A DNA stretch of 64,000 nt, from contig CAWDWD010000023.1 in NCBI GenBank assembly GCA_963805915.1, forward strand, positions 186,001 through 250,000, written 5' to 3'. Source of the DNA: JAEULH01 sp963805915 (GTDB lineage: Bacteria; Pseudomonadota; Alphaproteobacteria; Rhodospirillales; Defluviicoccaceae). Numbering within the stretch: position 1 is the first letter of the stretch; each line of letters opens with the position of its first letter. The notes below the pieces were generated by a model, which made no database searches, had not been told where the DNA came from, and saw only the letters and a list, made by a program, of their open reading frames with translations. A program made the translations under genes and the position numbers. Of the stretch, positions 49,646-58,533 are shown piece by piece.

Positions 49646-50020
49646 CGGCCATCTACCCTTACTCTTGTTCAACGCCCCGCCGGTGTCGACAGCGCCCGGT
49701 ATCGGCTGCCCGCGATATTGAAGCGAGATCGAGCCGCGGTCACGTACGTCTCGTTCCGGCGTCTCGTTCCGGCGCCGCGTTCCGGCGTCTCGTTCCGGCG
49801 TCCCGTTTCCAGCGCCCCTCGACCGCGACCCGTTTATGACGCAACTCGCCGGCTGAATCAAATGCACTACGCGCCCGGTCGAGATCCGCGCCGGGCGAAA
49901 AATTCGGGCCGCGCTCGCATTAACGGTAAGCGGGCAGGTCGACTGGGACACGTCGGTTGAAAAGGGTTATCGTTAGCACGTGGAGGGGACGATCCGGCGC
50001 TTGCATGGAAAGGTAAAGTG
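49646..50020. other. Intergenic region between divergent fabZ and the putP unit
   Basis: 375 bases contain the 13-base tandem repeat (49748-49813) and must hold promoters for fabZ leftward and for the microprotein and putP rightward. I found no consensus promoter that I would defend. Apparent frames are low-complexity and not protein-like. Confidence 0.5.
49748..49813. repeat. 13-base tandem repeat
   Basis: Four units of GTCTCGTTCCGGC (49748-49760, 49761-49773, a GCCGC variant 49774-49786, 49787-49799) and a degenerate fifth (49800-49813). Located about 100 bases upstream of fabZ, non-coding. The spacing equals the unit length, so there are no spacers as in CRISPR. Confidence 0.8.
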
Positions 50021-50149
50021 ATGGACGCAATCACGGCTTCTCAGACCAGCTTGACCTTGGCGACGTGGCTTTGGCTGCTCGTGCCAATGTTGGCATGCGT
50101 ACTGCTTTCGATTGTCACCTATGCGGGCGCGGCCCTCAAACGCCAGTGA
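50021..50149 (+). CDS. 42-residue single-pass membrane microprotein upstream of putP
   Basis: ATG 50021, preceded by AAGGT at a suitable distance, opens a 42-codon frame ending TGA 50149. The product has a short polar N-terminus (MDAITASQTSLTLA), one hydrophobic helix (TWLWLLVPMLACVLLSIVTY) and a basic end (AALKRQ), consistent with a helix having its C-terminus in the cytoplasm. It lies 96 bases before putP in the same direction. Small single-helix proteins are known to be encoded next to sodium:solute symporters, and this may be an accessory subunit of PutP. I do not recognise the sequence itself. Coding status is inferred from composition, ribosome binding site and context. Confidence 0.55.
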   Translation: MDAITASQTSLTLATWLWLLVPMLACVLLSIVTYAGAALKRQ

Positions 50150-50245
50150 TCGCGTGCCGGTATCGGCAACGTGACGTAACGGACGACGTGACCTAAAGGA
50201 CAACGGCGCGACAACATTAACGGGGGGATAGAAGGGAGGCGGTCC

Positions 50246-51733
50246 ATGAGTGTCGCCACAATCACCGCGTTTGCCATCTACCTGATCGGCATGCTTGCCA
50301 TCGGGATCATCTGTTACACCCTTACCAAGAACCTTTCGGATTATATCCTTGGCGGCCGGGGCCTCACACCGCCTGTCGCCGCCCTGTCCGCCGGCGCGTC
50401 CGACATGAGCGGCTGGCTCCTGCTGGGGTTGCCGGGCGCGATCTACGCCGCGGGCATGAACCAGGTATGGATCGGAATTGGGCTGGTCATCGGCGCCTAT
50501 CTCAACTGGCAGTTCGTCGCGGAGCGATTGCGGATCTATACCGAGGTCGCCAAGGACTCCCTGACCATTCCGGACTATCTCGAGAACCGCTTCAATGACA
50601 CCTCTCGTCTTCTCCGGGTCATCTCCGCGGTCGTCATCTTGCTGTTTTTCACATTTTACGTCTCCGCCGGGCTGGTCGCGGGCGGCGTGCTGTTCAAGGA
50701 AACGTTCGGCCTGAACTACGAGGTCGCGGTCTGGGTCGGTGCCGCCGTCATCGTCTCCTACACCTTCCTCGGCGGTTTTCTCGCCGTCTGCTGGACCGAT
50801 TTTTTCCAAGGCATCATGATGTTCCTTGCCTTGATCATCGTTCCGTTCGTGGCGGTCGAACACCTTGGCGGCTGGAGCGAAACCACCGCCGCGGTCGCCG
50901 CCGTCGACCCCAAGTACAACGACATCTTCACCGGCATGACCACGATGGGCATTGTCTCGTTGATGGGCTGGGGACTTGGCTATTTCGGCCAGCCGCACAT
51001 TCTCGCCCGCTTCATGGCGGTGCGGCGGCCGAGCGACGTGCCGCTGGCCCGGCTGATCAATATCGCCTGGATGGTCTTCGGCCTCTACGGCGCGGTGTTC
51101 GTCGGCTACACCGGAATCGCCTACTTTTCGGCCGAGCCGCTGGCCAATCCCGAAACCGTCTTCATTCAGTTCTGCAACATCCTGTTCAATCCGTGGGTCT
51201 CGGGATTCCTGCTCGCGGCGATCTTGGCCGCGGTCATGAGCACGATCAACTCGCAGCTGCTGGTTTGTTCGAGCGCGCTGACCGAGGATGTCTACCGGTC
51301 GTTCCTGCGCCGGGGCGCGAGCGACCGCGAGCTGGTGATGGTCGGCCGCCTCAGCGTCCTCGGCATCGCCGTGTTCGCGACCGTGCTGGCGTCCGATCCG
51401 GAAAGCCGGGTCCTCGGCCTCGTCAGCTACGCCTGGGCCGGCTTCGGCGCGGCGTTCGGCCCGGTCGTTCTGCTGTCGTTGTTCTGGCGGCGGATGAACG
51501 GTTTTGGCGCCGCCGCCGGCCTGATCGTCGGGGCCATCACCGTCGTCGTCTGGAAACAGCTCGAGGGCGGCATATTTGACATCTATGAGATCATTCCGGG
51601 CTTCATCTTCTGTGGCATTGCGGTGATCGGCACGAGTCTCGCGACCGCTGAGCCAAGCGCGCGGATAACCGCCGACTTCAACCGTACCATGGAGGCCAAG
51701 GCGTCCGGCATCATCCACGCCGCTGCCGAGTAG
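50246..51733 (+). CDS. putP: Sodium/proline symporter
   Basis: SSS-family transporter of 495 residues with about 13 membrane helices importing proline with sodium. Recognisable blocks: YILGGRGLTPPVAALSAGASDMSGWLLLGLPGA (substrate and Na+ region), SYTFLGGFLAVCWTDFFQG, WGLGYFGQPHILARFMAVR and AAILAAVMSTINSQLLVCSSALTEDVY. AGGGAGG precedes ATG 50246. putA follows after about 60 bases, supporting proline as substrate. Confidence 0.95.
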   Translation: MSVATITAFAIYLIGMLAIGIICYTLTKNLSDYILGGRGLTPPVAALSAGASDMSGWLLLGLPGAIYAAGMNQVWIGIGLVIGAYLNWQFVAERLRIYTEVAKDSLTIPDYLENRFNDTSRLLRVISAVVILLFFTFYVSAGLVAGGVLFKETFGLNYEVAVWVGAAVIVSYTFLGGFLAVCWTDFFQGIMMFLALIIVPFVAVEHLGGWSETTAAVAAVDPKYNDIFTGMTTMGIVSLMGWGLGYFGQPHILARFMAVRRPSDVPLARLINIAWMVFGLYGAVFVGYTGIAYFSAEPLANPETVFIQFCNILFNPWVSGFLLAAILAAVMSTINSQLLVCSSALTEDVYRSFLRRGASDRELVMVGRLSVLGIAVFATVLASDPESRVLGLVSYAWAGFGAAFGPVVLLSLFWRRMNGFGAAAGLIVGAITVVVWKQLEGGIFDIYEIIPGFIFCGIAVIGTSLATAEPSARITADFNRTMEAKASGIIHAAAE

Positions 51734-51794
51734 AAGACGGAGTTCGCCGCCCGGGACGGCGGTCGGTGACGCCGAACGCAACGAGGGAGCGACG

Positions 51795-54700
51795 ATGACG
51801 TTTGTTTTTAGCGTCCCGGAAAGCGATCCTGGCCCGTCGCGGGCGGCGGTGCGCGAGCATCTCCGCCGCGACGAGGCCGCATGCGTTCATGCGCTGCTCG
51901 ACCGCCTCGACATCGCTCACGAAGGCCGGCGGCGGATCGAGGCGCGCGCCCGCCACCTGGTCGAAGCCGTGCGCGCCGAACGGTTTGGCAAGGGCGGGCT
52001 CGATGCGTTCCTCCACGAGTATGGTCTGTCCTCGCAGGAAGGCGTGCTGCTGATGTGCATCGCCGAGGCGCTGTTGCGGGTGCCCGACGATCCGACTCAG
52101 GAACGCCTGATCCGCGACAAGATGTCCGCGGCTGACTGGGATCGCCATCTGGGACGCAGCAAATCGGTGTTCGTCAACGCCTCGACCTGGGCGCTGATGC
52201 TTACCGGCCGGCTGGTCCGCCTTCACGACACCGTCGGTCAATCGCCCGGCGCGGCGATGCGCCGGCTCGTCGCCAGGCTGGGCGAGCCGGTTGTGCGCGA
52301 GGCGGTCAATCAGGCGATGCGGATCATGGGTCGGCAGTTCGTCATGGGCCGCGACATCAAGCGCGCGCTCGACCGGGCCAAGCCACTCGAGAGCCGGGGC
52401 TACCGGTATTCCTACGACATGCTCGGCGAGGCGGCGCGGACCATGGCCGACGCCGAGCGGTTCTTCGCCGCCTACCGTGAGGCGATCGCCGCCATCGGCG
52501 CCGCGGCGAAACGCAAGGACGTCGTTTCCGGGCCGGGGATCTCGGTCAAGCTGTCGGCGCTGCACCCGCGCTACGAGGTTGCGCAAGCCGGCCGGGTCAT
52601 GGCCGAGTTGCTGCCCCGGATCAAGGCGCTGGCGATCGACGCGGCGGCGGCCGACATTGCGCTGACCATTGACGCCGAGGAAGCCGACCGGCTCGATCTG
52701 TCTCTCGATGTCATCGCCGCCCTGGCCGAGGACCGCGCGCTGATGGAGTGGAATGGACTCGGCGTCGTTGTCCAGACCTACCAGAAGAGCGCGCCCTACG
52801 TCATCGACTGGCTGGCCGAGACCGCCCGGCGTGGCCGCCGCCGGTTGATGGTGCGGCTGGTCAAGGGCGCCTACTGGGACGCCGAGATCAAGCGCGCCCA
52901 GGAACTCGGTTTGCCCGGCTACCCGGTTTTTACCCGCAAGGCCTCGACCGATGTGTCGTACCTGGCGTGCGCGCAGAAGCTGCTCGCCGCGCCGGACGCC
53001 TTTTATCCGCAGTTCGCGACCCACAACGCCCATTCCATTGCCGCCGTGCTTGAGTTCGCCGGCAATCGCCGGGACTTCGAGTTCCAGCGCCTGCACGGAA
53101 TGGGTGAGTCGCTTTATGAACAGCTGATCGAGAAGGATGCCGTCGGGGTAGCCTGCCGGATCTATGCTCCGGTGGGCGAGCACGAGGAACTGCTCGCCTA
53201 TCTCGTCCGCCGGCTGCTCGAGAACGGCGCCAACAGCTCGTTCGTCAATCGCATTCAGGACGACCGGTTGCCGATCGACGAGATCATCGCCGATCCGGTT
53301 GCCCATGTGCGCGGCCTGGCCTTCGTGCCGCATCCGCGCATCGCCGAGCCGCGGGCGATGTTCCTGCCCGAACGGCTGAACTCAAGGGGGATCGATCTTG
53401 CCGACCGCTCGCGCTTGGCTGCTCTGGCTTCGGCGATGGAGGCGGCCAAGGCGAAAGAGTGGACCGCCGGGCCCGTTATCGGCGGCGTGGAGGAGGGCGG
53501 TGCGAACGGCCGCAGCGTCGCTTCGCCCGCGGATACGGACCGGGTGGTCGGCAGGGTTGCCGACGCGACGCTTGAGCATGTCGAGGCCGCCGTCGGCGTC
53601 GCGGCGAATGCGGCCGCGCGGTGGGCGGCGACGGCCGTCGAGGAGCGCGCGGCCTGCCTCGATCGGGCGGCCGACCGACTGGAGTACGAGATGCCGGCGT
53701 TGATGGCGCTGTGCGTCGAGGAGGCCGGCAAAACGATTGCCGACGCTGTGGCCGAGGTCCGCGAGGCCGTCGACTTCTGCCGCTATTACGCCGCGCGCGC
53801 GCGGGCTGATCTGAGCAAGCCGCTTGCCTTGCCGGTCGCCAGCAACGGCACCCGGGGCGTCGCCATGGTTGGCGGCGGCGTGTTCGCCTGCATCAGTCCA
53901 TGGAATTTCCCGCTCGCGATCTTCACCGGCCAGGTAAGCGCGGCGTTGGTCGCCGGCAATGCCGTCGTCGCCAAGCCGGCCGAGCAGACCCCGCTGATCG
54001 CGGCGCAGGCGGTGCGGCTGCTCCATGCCGCCGGCATTCCCGCCGACGTGCTGCATCTGCTGCCCGGGGACGGCGAGAGCGTCGGCGCGCCTTTGGTTGC
54101 TGATCCCCGGATCACGGGCGTCGCGTTTACCGGCTCGACCGATGTGGCGCTGCACATCAACCGCGCGCTCGCCCGGCGTCAAGGCCCATTGGCGCCGCTG
54201 ATCGCAGAGACCGGCGGCCAGAACGCGATGATCGTCGATTCCACCGCCCTGCCCGAGCAGGTCAGCCGCGATGTCATCGCATCGGCCTTCCAGAGCGCCG
54301 GCCAGCGCTGCTCGGCGTTGCGGGTGCTGTTCATCCAAGAGGACATAGCCGAGCATATGCTGGCGATGCTGGCCGGGGCGATGGACGAACTTGTCGTCGA
54401 CGATCCGGCGCTGCTGTCGACCGACGTTGGTCCAGCCATCGACGAGGCTGCCCGCGACATGCTCGAGGGCCACATCAAGCGGATGCAGAACGAGGCGCGG
54501 GTTCTTAAGCGCGCCCGCCTTGGCCCCAATACCGGGCGCGGAATGTTTTTCGCCCCGGCGCTGGTCGAGATCGATCGGCTCGCGCGGCTGCAACGCGAGG
54601 TGTTCGGCCCGGTTCTTCACGTCGTGCGCTACCGCGCCGACCGCCTGGGCGAAGTGATCGCCGCGATCAATGACACCGGCTACGGTCTGACGCTCGGCGT

Positions 54701-55706
54701 CCAGACTCGGATCGATCAGACCTGGCAGGACATCTTCAACCGTATCCACGTCGGCAATACTTACGTTAACCGCAACCAGATCGGCGCCATGGTCGGGGTC
54801 CAGCCGTTCGGCGGCCAAGGGCTGTCGGGAACCGGGCCGAAGGCCGGCGGGCCGATGTACCTGCGCCGCTTCGCCGCGTACCGGCCCGCCGGCGACCCGG
54901 CTCAACCGGCGCCGACGGCGGGCGACGACCCGCGCCGGGGCGAAGCCGCCTCGGCCATTAGCTTCAGCCGGGCCAATCTGCATGCGGTCTTGGCGGCGGC
55001 CGCCGACGGCGGGCGGAAATGGGCGGGACTGGCCGCCGAAGAGCGCGCCGGCATACTTGAGCGTGTCGCCGATCGGTTCGAGGCGGAGGATGACCACGAT
55101 TCAGGCGCGCGCGCGGGCCGATACCTGCGCTTCCACGCAGCCCAGGTACGCGCCGACTTCGCGGCGCCGCTGACGTTGCCGGGGCCGACCGGGGAGCGCA
55201 ACGAGTTGCACTACCAGCCGCGCGGTGTCATCGCGTGTCTGAGCCTCGGCGAGGCAGGCGATCCGGTTGCCTTTACGGCGCAAATCGCCGCCGCTCTGGC
55301 GGTCGGCAACAGCATCATCGCCTGGCATCCGGACCACGCAACCGCCGCGGCCGCCATCGCCCGTTTCCATGGCGAAGGGGTGCCAAAGGCGGCGCTGGCA
55401 CTGCTCGCACCGGGAACCGACGCGCGCCTCGATGATCTGCTTGCGGCGCCAGGTCTCGGCGGTGTCGCCTTCGCCGGGCCCGGCGCCCTCGCGAGCTGGA
55501 TCAACTGTCGCCTGGCCGCCCGCGACGGCGCGATCGTGCCGTTGATCGTCTTCGCCGATGCCCCGGCGGACACTCTTGGGACAGGAGCGCCACCCGCGGG
55601 CTGCGCGCACTACCTGGGCCGCTTCGTCCATGAACGCAGCCTGTGCGTCGACACGACCGCGGCGGGGGGCAATGCCTCTTTGTTGTCCCTCGGCGAGGAG
55701 ATCTGA
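51795..55706 (+). CDS. putA: Bifunctional proline dehydrogenase / P5C dehydrogenase with C-terminal ALDH-like domain
   Basis: Oxidises proline to glutamate in two steps. The 1303-residue protein has the FAD-dependent PRODH barrel (about 130-480; VKLSALHPRYE, RLVKGAYWDAEIKRAQ and NAHSIAAVLEFA) and the P5C dehydrogenase domain (about 560-1025). The latter has GGGVFACISPWNFPLAIFTG and catalytic Cys839 in SAGQRCSALRV. A C-terminal ALDH-superfamily domain (about 1060-1300) lacks the catalytic Cys. There is no N-terminal ribbon-helix-helix, so this PutA cannot repress its own operon as the E. coli protein does. Another regulator must act on putP-putA. Start ATG 51795 follows GAGGGAG. Confidence 0.95.
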   Translation: MTFVFSVPESDPGPSRAAVREHLRRDEAACVHALLDRLDIAHEGRRRIEARARHLVEAVRAERFGKGGLDAFLHEYGLSSQEGVLLMCIAEALLRVPDDPTQERLIRDKMSAADWDRHLGRSKSVFVNASTWALMLTGRLVRLHDTVGQSPGAAMRRLVARLGEPVVREAVNQAMRIMGRQFVMGRDIKRALDRAKPLESRGYRYSYDMLGEAARTMADAERFFAAYREAIAAIGAAAKRKDVVSGPGISVKLSALHPRYEVAQAGRVMAELLPRIKALAIDAAAADIALTIDAEEADRLDLSLDVIAALAEDRALMEWNGLGVVVQTYQKSAPYVIDWLAETARRGRRRLMVRLVKGAYWDAEIKRAQELGLPGYPVFTRKASTDVSYLACAQKLLAAPDAFYPQFATHNAHSIAAVLEFAGNRRDFEFQRLHGMGESLYEQLIEKDAVGVACRIYAPVGEHEELLAYLVRRLLENGANSSFVNRIQDDRLPIDEIIADPVAHVRGLAFVPHPRIAEPRAMFLPERLNSRGIDLADRSRLAALASAMEAAKAKEWTAGPVIGGVEEGGANGRSVASPADTDRVVGRVADATLEHVEAAVGVAANAAARWAATAVEERAACLDRAADRLEYEMPALMALCVEEAGKTIADAVAEVREAVDFCRYYAARARADLSKPLALPVASNGTRGVAMVGGGVFACISPWNFPLAIFTGQVSAALVAGNAVVAKPAEQTPLIAAQAVRLLHAAGIPADVLHLLPGDGESVGAPLVADPRITGVAFTGSTDVALHINRALARRQGPLAPLIAETGGQNAMIVDSTALPEQVSRDVIASAFQSAGQRCSALRVLFIQEDIAEHMLAMLAGAMDELVVDDPALLSTDVGPAIDEAARDMLEGHIKRMQNEARVLKRARLGPNTGRGMFFAPALVEIDRLARLQREVFGPVLHVVRYRADRLGEVIAAINDTGYGLTLGVQTRIDQTWQDIFNRIHVGNTYVNRNQIGAMVGVQPFGGQGLSGTGPKAGGPMYLRRFAAYRPAGDPAQPAPTAGDDPRRGEAASAISFSRANLHAVLAAAADGGRKWAGLAAEERAGILERVADRFEAEDDHDSGARAGRYLRFHAAQVRADFAAPLTLPGPTGERNELHYQPRGVIACLSLGEAGDPVAFTAQIAAALAVGNSIIAWHPDHATAAAAIARFHGEGVPKAALALLAPGTDARLDDLLAAPGLGGVAFAGPGALASWINCRLAARDGAIVPLIVFADAPADTLGTGAPPAGCAHYLGRFVHERSLCVDTTAAGGNASLLSLGEEI

Positions 55707-56006
55707 GGCCCGGTTCTATCTGCTCTCGGGTCCATCTGCTTAGGCCTGCTTATGCTCGGCCGCGGAACCGTGTTATGATGGCGCTGCATGGTTGTAGCGA
55801 GGGTATGGCGAGGTCGACGTCATACGGATTCACTTTTTTCGGTCCGAAACGGTGTATACTTTAAGTTCAATAGCTTGCGGAAAATTACATAGGTCATTCT
55901 GACCTATAATATGGGTCAGAATGACCTATTCCGGCTGGAAGCGGGATGCCTTGGCGCCGCTCTCGCAAAAAATTCTCCCACTACTCGCGGTTGAGATTGG
56001 CGCACT
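55707..56006. other. Intergenic region between convergent putA and ybbP
   Basis: 300 bases, AT-richer towards the right end. It contains a TATACT (55855-55860) and the twin dyad with TATAAT (55889-55929). Only very short frames are present (for example 29 codons from 55777) and none looks like a protein. No T-tract terminator for either flanking gene was found; the dyads could serve that purpose only poorly. Confidence 0.5.
55889..55929. promoter_or_regulatory. Two 19-bp palindromic operator-like sites around a TATAAT
   Basis: Site 1, ATAGGTCATTCTGACCTAT (55889-55907), is a perfect dyad of 8-bp arms with a 3-bp centre. Site 2, ATGGGTCAGAATGACCTAT (55911-55929), has 7 of 8 matching. Centres are 22 bp apart, about two helical turns, so two dimers would sit on one face. 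The pair also forms one large inverted repeat with arms of 16 bp. TATAAT (55905-55910) lies between them, but no good -35 box is at 16-18 bp. The sites lie between the 3' ends of putA and ybbP, with no evident target gene. Confidence 0.55.
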
Positions 56007-58262
56007 TCAGTCGTTGCGAAGGTACGGGGCCGCCTTGCGCGCGAGAATGCGCCAGGTTCCGGCGAAGCCGATGACGAGGGTGAGGGCAACGCAGAGCGTC
56101 ACCGTCGCGGCGACGATGTCCCAGCGAATCGCCCAGGCGAAGCCCATGACCAGCACGCTCACCGCCCAGCCGATGGCGATGCCCAGCGCGGCGGCGATGG
56201 CGGCGGTGGTCAGGCCGAGAACGCCGTACTCGATCAGGTAGGTTCCGGCGATCCGTGCCCGGGTGGCGCCAAGCACCTTGAAGACCACGGCCTCGAAGGT
56301 CCGCCGGCGCCGATCGGCGGCGACCGCACCAGCCAGCACCAGCGCCCCGGCGACAAGAGTGACCGCGGCCGCCGCGCGCACTCCCCAGGCGATCCGGTCG
56401 AGCAGGCCGTTGACCGCCGCCAACGCTTCGCGCGTCCGGATCGCGGTAACGTTGGCGAAGCGGTCGATGACGGCTTTCTCCAGCGCGGCTTCCGCGCTTT
56501 CGGGCGCGTAGACCGCGGCGATGTAGCTATGCGGCGCGCCGGCCAGGGTCGCCGGCGACAGGATCATGGCGAAGTCGAACGGGACGGCGCGCCAGTCGAT
56601 CTCGCGCAATGAGGCGATCTTGGCCTCGAACTCGCGGCCGAGGACGTTAAGGGTCAGGCTGTCGCCGATGCCGACGCAGAAACCGCGCGCGAGACCGGCA
56701 TCGAGAGAGAGCAGCGGCGGCCCGTCGTAGTCCCTCGGCCACCAGGCGCCGGCAACGATGTCGGCATCGACGGGCGCGGCGTCGGCATAGGTCAGTGCCC
56801 GATCGCCGTGAATCGCCCAGGCGGAGTCGCTGGCGACCTGCGCGGTCTCGACCGGAACGCCGGCGATCGCGACGATCCGCCCGCGCAACGACGGCACCCG
56901 TTTGCTCTCGCCTGCTCCGGGCACGGCGGCGATCGTGGCGTCGAAGGCCTCGGCCTGGGCGTCCTGAATGTCGATGAAAAAGAACGCCGGCACGCTCAAA
57001 GGCAGCCGCTCGCCGATCTGCGCGCGCAGGTTGCTGTCGATCAGGGCGACGGCGACCAGCACCGTCAACCCGGCGCCAAGCGACATGACCACGCTCGGGG
57101 TCGGCGCGCCCGGCCGGTGCAGGCCGGAGATGGCCATGCGGACGCTCGCCGCGCGCGGCCGCGGCAGCCGCGCCGCCAGCGCCATCAGCGCGCTCGCCGC
57201 GGCGCGGAGCAGCGCCAGGGTGAGGATCGCGCCGGCGACGAACCACGCCGCGAAACCGGGAACCAGCGCAGTCGCTATGGTCAGGCCGCACAACGCCACG
57301 GCGCAAAGCGCGGTCGCCGCGATGTAGCTCCGACGCGGCCAGCCTGTCGGTGCGTCGATGACCTGGCGGAACAGACCGCTCGCCGGAACCTCGCGGGCGA
57401 GGCCCAGCGGCCACAAGGCAAAGCTCAACGCGGTCAGCAGCCCCATGCCCGCCGCGGCGATGAGCGGTTGAGGATAAAGCGCCACCTGAAGGCGGAACGG
57501 GAGTTGGGCCTCGATCAGGTGGAACAGCCCAAGTGGCACGACAGCACCCATGATGAGACCGATGGCGACGCCGGCGGCGGCAAGGAGCAGGACCTGGAGC
57601 AGGTAGACCTCGACGATCATCGCGCCCGGCGCGCCGAGGCACTTCAGCGTGGCGATGGTCTCGCCCTTGCCGGCGAGGTAGTGACGCACGGCATTGGCGA
57701 CGCCCAGGCCGCCGACCAGCAGCGCCGCGAGGCCGGCGAAGGTCAGGAACATGCCGAGCCGCTCGACAAACCGCTGCACCCCCGGCGCCGCCTCCGAAGT
57801 GTCGCGGATCCGCCACCCGGCGGTTGGGAATGCCTCCTTCACGGCCGCCGTCCACGCGGCGACGGTGGTACCCGTGGGCAGCATGACGCGAATATTGTGC
57901 CGGTAGAGGCTGCCCGGCTGGACCAGCCCCGTCTCGGAGACGGCGGACGCCGCGATCATCAGCCGCGGGCCGAAGCTGATGACGTTGGCGACCCGGTCCG
58001 GCTCGCGGGTGATAACGCCGCGGATCTGCAGGCTCGCGCCGCCGACGCTCACGGTATCGCCGACGTCTGCACCGAGCCTGGTCAGCAGGCCCGGCTCGGC
58101 GAGCGCGCCCCATCGGCCGTCGCGGTTCGCCAGAGCCTCGCCGAGGGATAGCGCCGGGTCCACGGCCACTTCGCCGACAAGCGGGTAGGCGGCGTCCACC
58201 GCCTTGAGTTCAACCAGCGCGCGGGTATCGCCCGCGCGCGCCATGGCGCGCATCTCGATGCG
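56007..58262 (-). pseudogene. ybbP: FtsX-type ABC transporter permease YbbP, main part (frameshifted from its start)
   Basis: Large permease of the YbbA-YbbP type (MacB/FtsX fold), predicted to export or extract an envelope substrate. This frame carries residues from EMRAMARAGDTRALVELKAV to the C-terminus TWRILARKAAPYLRND, with two sets of FtsX helices, for example GLAALLVGGLGVANAVRHYLAGKGETIATLKCLGAP and RTFEAVVFKVLGATRARIAG. The 5' end is in another frame (58533-58210). Skipping one base at about 58260 gives AAISETIEMRAMARAGDTRA, the expected junction. Rejoined length is about 842, normal. Sequence error or recent inactivation. Confidence 0.85.
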
Positions 58263-58533
58263 TCTCGGAGATGGCGGCGGCATGTTCGCGCATCCACGCC
58301 GCTTCGCCGGGGCTCGGCGAGCGCTGGGACAGTTGTATCTCAATGTCGCCGCCAAGCAGCGCTCGGGCGTCGCTCTTGAGGCCGGAGACCACCGCCTGGC
58401 TGACGGTGCCGACGGCGGCAATGGCGGCGACGCCTAAGGCCAAGCTGGCGAGAAAGACGCGGAAACCGGACAACCCGGCGCGAAGCTCGACCAGCGCCAA
58501 TCGCCAGGCGAGGCTGAGCCGGCCGGCGGTCAT
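58210..58533 (-). pseudogene. ybbP: YbbP permease, 5' part before the frameshift
   Basis: Starts MTAGRLSLAWRLALVELRAG with the first membrane helix (FRVFLASLALGVAAIAAVGTV), then GDIEIQLSQRSPSPGEAAWM. It leaves the family after AAISE at about 58262 and ends in an unrelated tail. The start overlaps the end of ybbA by four bases, the usual coupling. See the main part at 56007-58262. Confidence 0.8.

Noticed and set aside
49748..49813. Possible CRISPR-like array
   Set aside because: Units of 13 bases are directly adjacent with no spacers and no cas genes occur in the window.
49973..51781. A 602-codon open frame antisense to putP
   Set aside because: Highly charged non-protein-like translation, opposite a perfectly conserved symporter.
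55777..55866. A 29-codon frame upstream of the twin dyad
   Set aside because: No ribosome binding site, no hydrophobic or charged pattern, and ends at random; chance frame.
55889..55907. Resemblance of the dyad to the vertebrate estrogen response element (AGGTCA-n3-TGACCT)
   Set aside because: Coincidence of a short palindrome; bacteria lack such receptors.
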